From Faecalibacterium sp. (GTDB taxonomy: Bacteria > Bacillota > Clostridia > Oscillospirales > Ruminococcaceae), in NCBI GenBank assembly GCA_020025825.1, contig JAHHRL010000006.1:11362-75361 (forward strand): 64,000 nt of DNA. The letters run 5' to 3'. A program made the translations under genes and the position numbers. Below the pieces are notes generated by a model. The model saw only the letters and a list, made by a program, of their open reading frames with translations. It had not been told where the DNA came from and ran no database searches. This document shows, one piece after another, positions 1 to 7,315 of this stretch (position 1 is its first letter; each line of letters starts with the position of its first letter).

Positions 1-1
1 T

Positions 2-1162
2 GCCAAAGGGATTGGCACAGGGTTTGCAAAGTATGATACGGTACGCATGAGCGGTTTTTCGGACACAGTATTGGAAAAGCTGCTTGCCGAGGGGCTGAAT
101 GCAGACTGCATCGTGTGGGACAAAGGTGAGGATTATGTAACCGTTACGGGCTTGGCAGAAAAAATATACACACAGACGCCTTCGGATGGGGAAATTACAG
201 TAGAACGACGTATTCCGGATTTGGACTTTCTGACAGAGCAGGATAACCGTGTGTGGGGTTGTTCCAACGCAGAACATACCATCTATGCCTGTAAGCAGGG
301 AGACCCTACAAACTGGTTTAGCTACATGGGTACAGCAGGTGACAGCTATGCGGTGACGGTTGGTTCTGACGGTGATTTTACCGGTGCAGCAGCCTGTTTG
401 GGGTATGTCCTTCTCTTTAAGGAGCGTTGTGTACATAAGGTATATGGCACAAAGCCGGCAAACTATCAGGTTACAACAGTGATGTGCTCCGGAGTGCAGG
501 GCGGTGCGCATCAAACGCTGACACTGGCACGGGGTACGCTTTACTATTTGGCACAGGATGGCGTAGTTAGCTATGACGGAAGCTTGCCAACAAGTATTGG
601 GCAAAAGCTGGGAGAAGTGTGCTACATTGCAGGTGCGGCAGGAGCTATACGGGACAGAGTTTACTTTTCCTTGCGAAGAGCCAATGGCGAAATAGATTTA
701 CTTACGTGGGATGTAGTACGTGGGCTTTGGCATAGAGAGGACAATCTGGAAGTATTGCAGTTTGCTGCTGATGGTAACAGCTTATATGCACTTACCAAGG
801 ACGGCGCATTGTGGGCAATGGGAAGCGAAGATGACCCGTACGAGAAGCACCCCGGTAGAGAGCAGGGTGTGTACTGGAGTGCAGAAACCGGCGAGATTGG
901 GCTGTATGATGCCGAGAATCGGTTTGTATCCCGGATTGTTCTGCGGCTGGCGGGGCAAGCCGGCACAAATGTACAGATATATGCAGCCTGGGATGAAGGG
1001 GACTGGCAGTTGTTGGCCAGCCGGGAGCTTACGGGCAGACAAATGCTGCTGCTGCCGATTTTACCGCGCCGATGCAGTCAGATGCGATTGAAATTAACGG
1101 GAAACGGCGATGTACGGCTGTATTCGCTTAACAAGCTGCAGGAACAGGGGAGTGAATTGTAA
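2..1162 (+). CDS. Phage-like structural protein, 5' end outside window
   Basis: The reading frame is open from base 2, and the first ATG (base 47) has no ribosome site, so the gene starts upstream of the window; about 386 residues are visible. The protein is rich in short beta segments with repeated W/G/D motifs (for example VWGCSNAEHTIYACKQGDPT and FTGAAACLGYVLLFKE), which suggests a beta-propeller or beta-sandwich virion component such as a tail or stabilisation protein. It is followed without a gap by three more phage-like genes in the same direction. No enzyme motif or signal peptide is seen. The phage link rests on the neighbour at 1920-3422 and on general style; exact role unknown. Confidence 0.55.
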   Translation, partial: AKGIGTGFAKYDTVRMSGFSDTVLEKLLAEGLNADCIVWDKGEDYVTVTGLAEKIYTQTPSDGEITVERRIPDLDFLTEQDNRVWGCSNAEHTIYACKQGDPTNWFSYMGTAGDSYAVTVGSDGDFTGAAACLGYVLLFKERCVHKVYGTKPANYQVTTVMCSGVQGGAHQTLTLARGTLYYLAQDGVVSYDGSLPTSIGQKLGEVCYIAGAAGAIRDRVYFSLRRANGEIDLLTWDVVRGLWHREDNLEVLQFAADGNSLYALTKDGALWAMGSEDDPYEKHPGREQGVYWSAETGEIGLYDAENRFVSRIVLRLAGQAGTNVQIYAAWDEGDWQLLASRELTGRQMLLLPILPRRCSQMRLKLTGNGDVRLYSLNKLQEQGSEL

Positions 1163-1918
1163 ATGGCGGATATTACATCAATCACTTTACCTACAGATTT
1201 GAATATGCAGGGGCTTTCTGCGTCGGATGGCAGACAACTGAAAAATTACTTGTATCAGCTGACAGAGCAGCTTCGCTATGTGTTGGCAAATTTGGACAGC
1301 GACAATATGAGCTCGGCATACAACCAGGCTGTTAGTTCTAATGGTGTGAAGCTGACCCAATTGACAGACCAGCAGAAAAGAGATATTGATTCGCTAAGGC
1401 AGGCACTGGTTCAGAAGGCCGACCAGATTGCGCATGATTACCAAAGTGCCATAGAGCAAAGTGCCTCCCAGCTGGAAAGCCGGGTAGAGGAACAGTATGC
1501 GGCGCAAAGCGAGAGCTTAAAGGCCAGTATGGAGAGCCTTGTGAGCAATCAGGTAAGCCAAACCAGCCGAGAGCTGCAAATTCGATTGGCAGAGGTGACG
1601 CAGCTTACAGAACAAACAGATACTGCGCTGGAAACCATCCGCAAGGCAACGGAAACGTGGTTCCGTTTTACGCAGAAAGGTTTGGAAATTGGTGCCGGTG
1701 AAAACGGGCAGGCTTCGCCTTACGCATTACGGATTGACAACGAAAAGCTGGCCTTTTTGCGTTATGGTGCAGAGGTAGCAAGTTTACAGTATGACCGACT
1801 GTATATTACTGCGGCAGAGGTAACAGACCGTATTTCGATTGGCGGAAGTGCCGGGGAAGGATACTACGACTTCATTACGACCGCAACAGGATTAGGCATT
1901 AAATGGAGGGCAAACTAA
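1163..1918 (+). CDS. Phage-like coiled-coil structural protein
   Basis: 251 residues. The ATG follows directly after the stop of the previous gene, with AGGGGAGTG as ribosome site. Residues about 20-175 are highly charged and Q/S/E-rich, predicting a long coiled coil. The last 80 residues turn to beta-rich sequence (ISIGGSAGEGYYDF, TGLGIKWRAN), a pattern found in phage tail or baseplate fibre proteins that present a trimeric stalk and a small tip. It sits in a tight operon with the upstream structural gene and the DUF859-like gene after it (one base apart). No family is recognised with certainty. Confidence 0.5.
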   Translation: MADITSITLPTDLNMQGLSASDGRQLKNYLYQLTEQLRYVLANLDSDNMSSAYNQAVSSNGVKLTQLTDQQKRDIDSLRQALVQKADQIAHDYQSAIEQSASQLESRVEEQYAAQSESLKASMESLVSNQVSQTSRELQIRLAEVTQLTEQTDTALETIRKATETWFRFTQKGLEIGAGENGQASPYALRIDNEKLAFLRYGAEVASLQYDRLYITAAEVTDRISIGGSAGEGYYDFITTATGLGIKWRAN

Positions 1919-1919
1919 T

Positions 1920-3422
1920 ATGGCGGTTCGTTTTACATTATCCTTTTCAGAAAAATACTTTGTGATAGACGGTGTGCGGTCACTGCATTTGGTATGCACA
2001 ACAGACGAACCGGCTAGTGAAAAAAATCTCTATAGTTTTGATGCAGAGGTGTCCAGCACGAATGGGCTATACAGCAAAAGTTGGAAAAATGTGCAAATGC
2101 CAAGCGGAAAGAAAAGCGTTTCGATTCCATTTGTGCCGCCGCTTGAATGGGCAAACGATTTTACAACCAACATCGGTGATATTGGTTACGAAAAGGCTTG
2201 CGGATTATTTCAAGCTACGATGACAGCGCATTATACCGCATATGCGGGTACACTTGTGTTTGAAAATGATTACACGGGCTATGCGGCACAAATTCCCGGC
2301 GGAGTAGCAGACAAACTATTGCCAACGGTGGGTGACATTACAGCGGAGGCGGTAGATGGCCTTGTACCGGCAGAATGGCAGACATGGGTACAAGGCAAAT
2401 CGATTGCCAGAGTAACTGCATCCCATGCGGCAGGCAGCTATGGCAGCAAGATTATTTCGTGGCGATTTGGGCATGGGCAGGAGCAGGCGGACGCTAAGGC
2501 AGATATTGCACTGAAAGAAAGCGGAACTGTGACGATTCCGGTAACGGTAACAGACAGCAGATTACGTACGGCAACAGCAGATATTTTATTGCAGGTAGAG
2601 GCATACCAACCTCCAAATCTAACACAGATTACAAGTTTTCGATGTCACACAGATGGCACGCCGGCAGAGAATGGAACTGCATTTTTACCCAGATATAAGC
2701 TGAAATTCAGCGAGGTGGCGGGGCGGAACGTCCCAAGTGTTATTTGTCGCTGGAAAAAGGTGACGGAGCAAACTTACGGCATGCCGCAAGAACCTATTGC
2801 AGGGCAACCGTTGGATGCAAGTTTAGAGGCGGAAACAAGCTATAATGTAAAGTATACGGTTTCTGATGCGTTTACAACGATTGATTACTACGACTATATT
2901 TCCAGTACGGTATACTTGCTGCATTTTATGAAAGGCGGCACGGGCATTGCCGTAGGAAAAGCAGCTGAAGCAAATAATTTATTTGATGTTGGGCTGGAAA
3001 GCAGCTTTCGGCGTGATGTAGCGGTGGAAGGAAATCTTGCTGTAACGGGCGGAATGACGCTTGGAGGAACCGATATTGCACAAACGCTGACGGATTTGGG
3101 CAATATGAAAACCACACAGGTTTTGTGCAGAGAAAACTTTACCGGTGTAACTGAAAATACCGTTTTGAAGTGCGGGCGTATGGTTTTTATGCGGCTGTGT
3201 GGCTTATTGAAAAACGGAGAAAATCCGCCGTTTGAAGGGCAGGAATACCAAGTGGCTGATTTGCCAAATGGATTTTACAGTGAAAAATATCTACCTTTGG
3301 TTGTTGCATTACAGAATAATTTGCCCTGCAAGGGTTACGTTACACAGCAGGGGGCGGTGTATGTAGTTCCGGCACAAACCGGCTTACAGAATACCGAGAT
3401 TTTTACGGTGGGAATTGTGTAA
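1920..3422 (+). CDS. DUF859-like phage minor structural protein
   Basis: 500 residues. Start chosen because ATG 1920 has GGAGGG eight to ten bases upstream. The N-terminal 350 residues look like repeated beta-sandwich modules. Near residues 335-385 is a stretch typical of siphovirus DUF859 proteins: HFMKGGTGIAVGKAAE, then NNLFDVGLES, a coiled FRRDVAVEGNLAVTGG segment and a C-terminal head. In that family these are minor tail or baseplate proteins that may contact the host surface. This is the best evidence that bases 1-4488 derive from a phage or phage-like particle. Confidence 0.65.
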   Translation: MAVRFTLSFSEKYFVIDGVRSLHLVCTTDEPASEKNLYSFDAEVSSTNGLYSKSWKNVQMPSGKKSVSIPFVPPLEWANDFTTNIGDIGYEKACGLFQATMTAHYTAYAGTLVFENDYTGYAAQIPGGVADKLLPTVGDITAEAVDGLVPAEWQTWVQGKSIARVTASHAAGSYGSKIISWRFGHGQEQADAKADIALKESGTVTIPVTVTDSRLRTATADILLQVEAYQPPNLTQITSFRCHTDGTPAENGTAFLPRYKLKFSEVAGRNVPSVICRWKKVTEQTYGMPQEPIAGQPLDASLEAETSYNVKYTVSDAFTTIDYYDYISSTVYLLHFMKGGTGIAVGKAAEANNLFDVGLESSFRRDVAVEGNLAVTGGMTLGGTDIAQTLTDLGNMKTTQVLCRENFTGVTENTVLKCGRMVFMRLCGLLKNGENPPFEGQEYQVADLPNGFYSEKYLPLVVALQNNLPCKGYVTQQGAVYVVPAQTGLQNTEIFTVGIV

Positions 3423-3435
3423 TAAAGGAGGTAGT

Positions 3436-4488
3436 ATGGCAAGCAGAAAAAAAGAAAATGTGCTGCAAGGAGTAACGGACAAAACCAGTGCAGAGCAGGC
3501 ACTGCAAGAGGCAAGCTATGAGAAGAGCCAGGCGGTACTGGACGCACAGAATCAACTGGAACAGCATATGGCACACAAACCCGGCGAATACACATCCGGC
3601 TATCAGCAGCAAATTGATGGGATGCTGGACCAGATTTTGAACAGAGAAGGATTTACCTACGACTTTTCTACGGATCCGATGTATCAATCCTATAAAAATC
3701 AATATGTGCACGAAGGTCGTTTGGCTATGCAGAACAGCATGGCCGAGGCAGCTGCACTGACAGGCGGGTATGGTTCTTCCTATGGCGTTGCTGCGGGCAG
3801 TCAGGCTTATCAGGGATATTTGAATCAACTGAACGATAAGATTCCCGTGCTATATCAGGCAGCTTTGGATCGCTATGACAGCGAAGGAAAACAAATGCAT
3901 GATGCGTTAGATGATTTGTTGGGCGCAGAAAAAGCTGCGCACACTGCGTATCAGGCAGAAGTGGACAACTACTATAAAGGATTGTCGCAATACAGCGATT
4001 TAGCAGATAGTGCTTACAAAAAAGATTATCAGGAATATCAGGATATGATTGACTCCCTGACGGATATGCGAGATTACTATGCGGCACAGGATGAGCAGGC
4101 ATTTAAGCGTAAACAAGATGAACTTGCGCATGAACTTGCCGTAAAGAAATTTGAAGAAAGTATTAGACAGTGGCAGGCGGAGCAAGCTGCTGCAGCGGCT
4201 AAGCAAGCGGAGGCAGTTCGCCAATGGGAGGCAGAGCAAGCGGCGGCAGAGGCAAAATGGCGTGCGCAGTTGGCACAAAGCAGAGCGGAACTTGCCTATA
4301 AACGAGGTCAGGCAAATAAAAAGGAGAAGACTGCTTCGGCACACAGCTCTAAAATCACAAAGAGGGAAATGGTACAAATGATTACAGCGGCGGATGACAA
4401 GAAAAAGCCTGCTTCATCGAAGAAGGCGCAGGCACAAATTCGGACAGAAGCAATGCGTGATGCAATGAATCGCTATATGATGAAGTAA
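3436..4488 (+). CDS. Phage-associated coiled-coil protein of unknown function
   Basis: 350 residues from ATG 3436, which has AAAGGAGG just upstream; an earlier in-frame ATG at 3415 overlaps the previous gene and lacks such a site. The protein has a conserved-looking central block (QMLDQILNREGFTYDF-like, then ALTGGYGSSYGVAAG and QAYQGYLNQLNDKIPVLY) and an Ala/Gln/Glu-rich helical region at about 225-300 with near-repeats of RQWEAEQAAA, ending in a Lys-rich tail. The G-G-Y-G-S-S-Y block suggests a membrane-active or ejected virion protein, but that is inference. It is last in the phage-like operon, followed by a terminator. Confidence 0.5.
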   Translation: MASRKKENVLQGVTDKTSAEQALQEASYEKSQAVLDAQNQLEQHMAHKPGEYTSGYQQQIDGMLDQILNREGFTYDFSTDPMYQSYKNQYVHEGRLAMQNSMAEAAALTGGYGSSYGVAAGSQAYQGYLNQLNDKIPVLYQAALDRYDSEGKQMHDALDDLLGAEKAAHTAYQAEVDNYYKGLSQYSDLADSAYKKDYQEYQDMIDSLTDMRDYYAAQDEQAFKRKQDELAHELAVKKFEESIRQWQAEQAAAAAKQAEAVRQWEAEQAAAEAKWRAQLAQSRAELAYKRGQANKKEKTASAHSSKITKREMVQMITAADDKKKPASSKKAQAQIRTEAMRDAMNRYMMK

Positions 4489-4550
4489 TCAGAAAGGATT
4501 ATTGCTGCTAAAACAAGCAAAGTCCGGAGAAACAAAAACGGTGCAAAATA

Positions 4551-4584
4551 AAAAGCAGCATACTTTGCGTATGCTGCTTTTTTT
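4551..4584 (+). terminator. Rho-independent terminator of phage-like operon
   Basis: A 12-bp perfect stem (AAAAGCAGCATA / TATGCTGCTTTT) with a 7-base loop is followed by a T run. It closes the phage-like operon 62 bases after its last stop codon. Confidence 0.85.
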
Positions 4585-4677
4585 CATGTAAACAAAAGCT
4601 GTGTCCAATAGAGCTGAAAGTACGGGCGTAATAAGAAAAAAAGTAGATAAGAACAGTACAGCAGAAGGTCTGCACGG

Positions 4678-4706
4678 TGGACAAAAAATGAAAAAAATGC
4701 TATAGT
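4678..4706 (+). promoter_or_regulatory. Sigma-A type promoter for 4744-6969 operon
   Basis: TGGACA (4678-4683), a 17-base spacer and TATAGT (4701-4706) lie about 40 bases before the ATG at 4744. Five of six bases match in each hexamer. Confidence 0.6.
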
Positions 4707-4743
4707 TACTTAGATATTTTTAAGTAAGCAGGGAGGCTGCATA

Positions 4744-5685
4744 ATGGAAAAAAGTTCGATGCCGACAGCAAGTTTGGGACAGTACAAAGGACTGCTTGTG
4801 GAGCGCAGGTCGGTGCAGCCAACTGAAGCACAGATGGACGAAGCAATACGTGTAGTACGTTACCAAAATGCTCAGTGGGAAGAAGAAACCGGTCCTGCGC
4901 AGCGCAGAGATCGGGCAGAGCTGGATTTTGCAGGCTTTTTCCCCGGCGGGGTGCCTATCCCTGACAGCGCATCCAATGGGGTAAGTGTAATTTTAGGACA
5001 AGGCAAGATGCTCCCCGGAGTAGAGGATTCCATCTGTGGGCATTGTGCGGGAGAAACGTTTGCGATTCCTGTAACCTATCCGGAAACTTTTCCATTGCGT
5101 AGTTTGGCGGGACGTGAAGTGGAGTTTTCCATTACGCTGCATCGTGTATTCCGTAAAAATATGCCGGAGCTGACAGATGCTTTTGCATGTAAGCTGGGTT
5201 ATGCCAATTTACAGGAGCTGCGTGCAGAACTGGAGAAGAAACAGCTGGAGAAAAATCAGGACATTGAGATGCGGCGTATCGAAACAGTTTTGCTTGCACA
5301 GGCAGGAGCAGGGCTGCAAGTTGCTTTTCCACAGGGGTATTTAGAAGAAAAGGCAGAGCAGCGTGTTGCTGCAATGGAAAAAGATTTGATTGCAGCAGGG
5401 CAGCAACCAAGTTTGTATTATCGCTTAACAGGTCATGACAGAGAGTGGTATTTACAACATGCTGCTTTGGAAATTGAAGTGGATTGGCGTAGACGCTTGG
5501 CTGTACAGGAAATCGCAAAGGCGGAAATGCTGTCAGTAACAAAAGCAGAAATTGAAGAAGAACGTGCTAGGCTGACAGCGGATAAGCAGCCCATTGATGC
5601 GCTGAAAGATGAAACGATAGACAATGCGCTGCTAAACAGAAAAGTGCGTCAGTTTTTGGTTGAGCATGCGACATACAGCGAGTAA
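4744..5685 (+). CDS. Trigger-factor-like FKBP peptidyl-prolyl isomerase
   Basis: 313 residues; ribosome site GGGAGGC before ATG 4744. Residues about 12-150 fit an FKBP-type isomerase domain of the trigger factor class (LGQYKGL linker, then VILGQGKMLPGVEDSICG and GREVEFSITLHRVF). The rest is the helical C-terminal chaperone arm, including NMPELTDAFACKLGY. Canonical trigger factor has about 430 residues with an N-terminal ribosome-binding domain (GFRxGK); that domain is absent here, so it would not dock on the ribosome in the usual way. No signal peptide: cytosolic folding helper. It lies 36 bases before a ferredoxin-type gene and probably shares its transcript, hinting at help with folding or maturation of that partner. 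Confidence 0.75.
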   Translation: MEKSSMPTASLGQYKGLLVERRSVQPTEAQMDEAIRVVRYQNAQWEEETGPAQRRDRAELDFAGFFPGGVPIPDSASNGVSVILGQGKMLPGVEDSICGHCAGETFAIPVTYPETFPLRSLAGREVEFSITLHRVFRKNMPELTDAFACKLGYANLQELRAELEKKQLEKNQDIEMRRIETVLLAQAGAGLQVAFPQGYLEEKAEQRVAAMEKDLIAAGQQPSLYYRLTGHDREWYLQHAALEIEVDWRRRLAVQEIAKAEMLSVTKAEIEEERARLTADKQPIDALKDETIDNALLNRKVRQFLVEHATYSE

Positions 5686-5721
5686 CACGGGAAAAGGCTG
5701 AAAGCAAAAGAGGATGAAATT

Positions 5722-6969
5722 ATGAGCATTTTTACCAATATGGCTGTTGGGGCGCTTATGAAGCAATCACACCCCACCATCGAGCGACGTGCTTGCTGGA
5801 ATATGCGACCACACGAGGATAGGTGCAGTGCGTGTATGGATATTTGCCCCACAGGGATTTTTGAACGTGTGGGCATGGTTAAAGACTTTTCCAATTGCAT
5901 TGATTGCGGATTGTGCGTATCGGCGTGCAAAGCACGCTGCATTGTACCGTCGGAGGAGCAACTGCAAAGAGATTTGCGTATTGCAGATACTGAGGGAGAC
6001 GTTATTTGGATTGGCTGTGAACAATCGCAGCGTCAGAATAGTGTAGTGCGTACATGTGTAGGCAGTTTAGATTGGGAGTATTTGGCATATTTGGCACTGA
6101 ATAAAAAGCTAGTGCTGGATTTAACACCTTGTGTCGATTGTGAAAGCAAGGTTTGTGTGGAACATGTGCGCGACGTGGCACGTCGTTTGCTGGAGTTTTT
6201 GGGACCACAACTTTTTACCGCTCGCATTACTTTGGCACAGCAGGAAGATCAGGCCCCGTTCCAAGTGAAGGAATACGATCGGCGTGAAATGATGAAGAAA
6301 ATGACGTCGGGCTCCCGCTCCGGTACAAAGCAGCTGCTGCGTCTGATTCCCGGTGTGCAGACAGAAACGGAAGATCGTTCTGTTGTACATCGACAGCTGT
6401 TGCATCAACGTCTGAAACAAATCAAAGCGGGCAGTGATGTTACCGCTACCTTTGGCTATTATTTGCCCAGCGTAAACGATAACTGCTATGGGTGCGACCG
6501 TTGTGTAAGAGCATGCCGGGCAGGTGCTTTGGAAATCCGTGATGGGGAAGATGGATTCAGCCGTGTAGTGGTAACACCGTGGAAATGTAGCGAGTGTGGT
6601 CAATGCGCATCGGCTTGTTTAAGCAAAGCAATAGATGGTATGGTTTTAAGGCAGTTAACGACTCTTGGCCCGGTAAGCGTACATAAGTTCAAAAAAGTTT
6701 ATTGTACTGAATGCGGCAAACCGATGCCAAACGATTGCGAGAATGGCCTTTGTAAGGTTTGCACGGGTCGTTTGAAGGCTAAAAGAGCACGAGAAGCTGC
6801 TGAACTTCGCCGCAAAGAGCAGGCTGAAAAACAAAAAGAGCAGCGTGCACTGGAGGCTTTGATGAAAAAGACCGGCTTAACGGCAGAGCAGCTGGAACAG
6901 CAAACAAAAGCAAATCCGCAGCCTGTAACGGAAAATACAGAGCAAAACCCCACATCTGCGGAAATGTGA
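5722..6969 (+). CDS. Iron-sulfur protein with two ferredoxin modules and a zinc-ribbon-like tail
   Basis: 415 residues. Cysteines near 35, 38, 42 and 59, 62, 65, 69 (CIDCGLCVSACKARC) form an N-terminal cluster region; a second set near 255-305 (CYGCDRCVRACRAGAL and CSECGQCASAC) forms another. Between them, IWIGCEQSQ and DLTPCVDCESKVC add possible ligands. Four further cysteines (YCTECGKPMPNDC, LCKVC) look like a small zinc ribbon, followed by a charged coiled tail. This suggests a cytosolic electron carrier or docking subunit; no catalytic flavin or metal site is visible, so the partner enzyme is unknown. Co-transcribed with the trigger-factor-like gene. Confidence 0.7.
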   Translation: MSIFTNMAVGALMKQSHPTIERRACWNMRPHEDRCSACMDICPTGIFERVGMVKDFSNCIDCGLCVSACKARCIVPSEEQLQRDLRIADTEGDVIWIGCEQSQRQNSVVRTCVGSLDWEYLAYLALNKKLVLDLTPCVDCESKVCVEHVRDVARRLLEFLGPQLFTARITLAQQEDQAPFQVKEYDRREMMKKMTSGSRSGTKQLLRLIPGVQTETEDRSVVHRQLLHQRLKQIKAGSDVTATFGYYLPSVNDNCYGCDRCVRACRAGALEIRDGEDGFSRVVVTPWKCSECGQCASACLSKAIDGMVLRQLTTLGPVSVHKFKKVYCTECGKPMPNDCENGLCKVCTGRLKAKRAREAAELRRKEQAEKQKEQRALEALMKKTGLTAEQLEQQTKANPQPVTENTEQNPTSAEM

Positions 6970-7069
6970 CGGAAAAAATAAAATTTTTTTGTTTTGTAAA
7001 TGGAATATTTGTTTTACACAAACGTAACTTTATAAAAATAAATATTTTTGAAGATAGGTTGTTTTTAGT

Positions 7070-7113
7070 AAATAAAGTCCTGCTACGAGAATTGACGTAG
7101 TGGGACTTTATTT
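7070..7113 (+). terminator. Terminator-like hairpin after ferredoxin gene
   Basis: Eighteen paired bases (AAATAAAGTCC-TGCTACG against CGTAGTG-GGACTTTATTT) with an 8-base loop. The U-rich 3' arm is in keeping with an intrinsic terminator, about 100 bases after the stop at 6969. Confidence 0.7.
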
Positions 7114-7161
7114 GATATAATAAACATTATATCCTTGATAGCACTATTTGCATGGATGAGA

Positions 7162-7183
7162 GCACAAATTGAGTATTTTGTGC
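7162..7183 (+). promoter_or_regulatory. Palindrome over the oppA promoter, possible operator
   Basis: GCACAAA (7162-7168) and TTTGTGC (7177-7183) are perfect inverted arms around an 8-base centre that contains TTGAGT, the candidate -35 box. Placement suits a repressor or activator of the peptide importer. The binding protein is unknown. Confidence 0.4.
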
Positions 7184-7198
7184 AACTAGTGTTATATA
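7169..7198 (+). promoter_or_regulatory. Possible oppA promoter
   Basis: TTGAGT (7169-7174), 18 bases, TATATA (7193-7198), with an overlapping TATAAT at 7197-7202. About 115 bases upstream of the oppA ATG. The -35 box is weak and A/T richness makes chance matches likely. Confidence 0.35.
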
Positions 7199-7315
7199 TA
7201 ATAAACTATAGCGGTGAAATAAAAATCGCAGAGATAATAGAATGAAACTGCAAAAGTATAGTGGTTGCTCTTGCACTTGCAAGCGGCACCCAACAGTATG
7301 AAAGGGGATATAGAT

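Larger units (their letters stand above)
6970..7315 (+). other. Intergenic region before oppA
   Basis: 346 bases, very A/T rich. It holds a terminator hairpin, a weak promoter and a palindrome over the promoter (each listed separately), then an untranslated stretch of about 110 bases before the oppA ribosome site AAAGGGG. No further gene or RNA family is recognised. Confidence 0.6.

Noticed and set aside
3415..3435. Earlier ATG for the last phage-like gene
   Set aside because: It overlaps the previous gene and has no ribosome site, while ATG 3436 follows AAAGGAGG.
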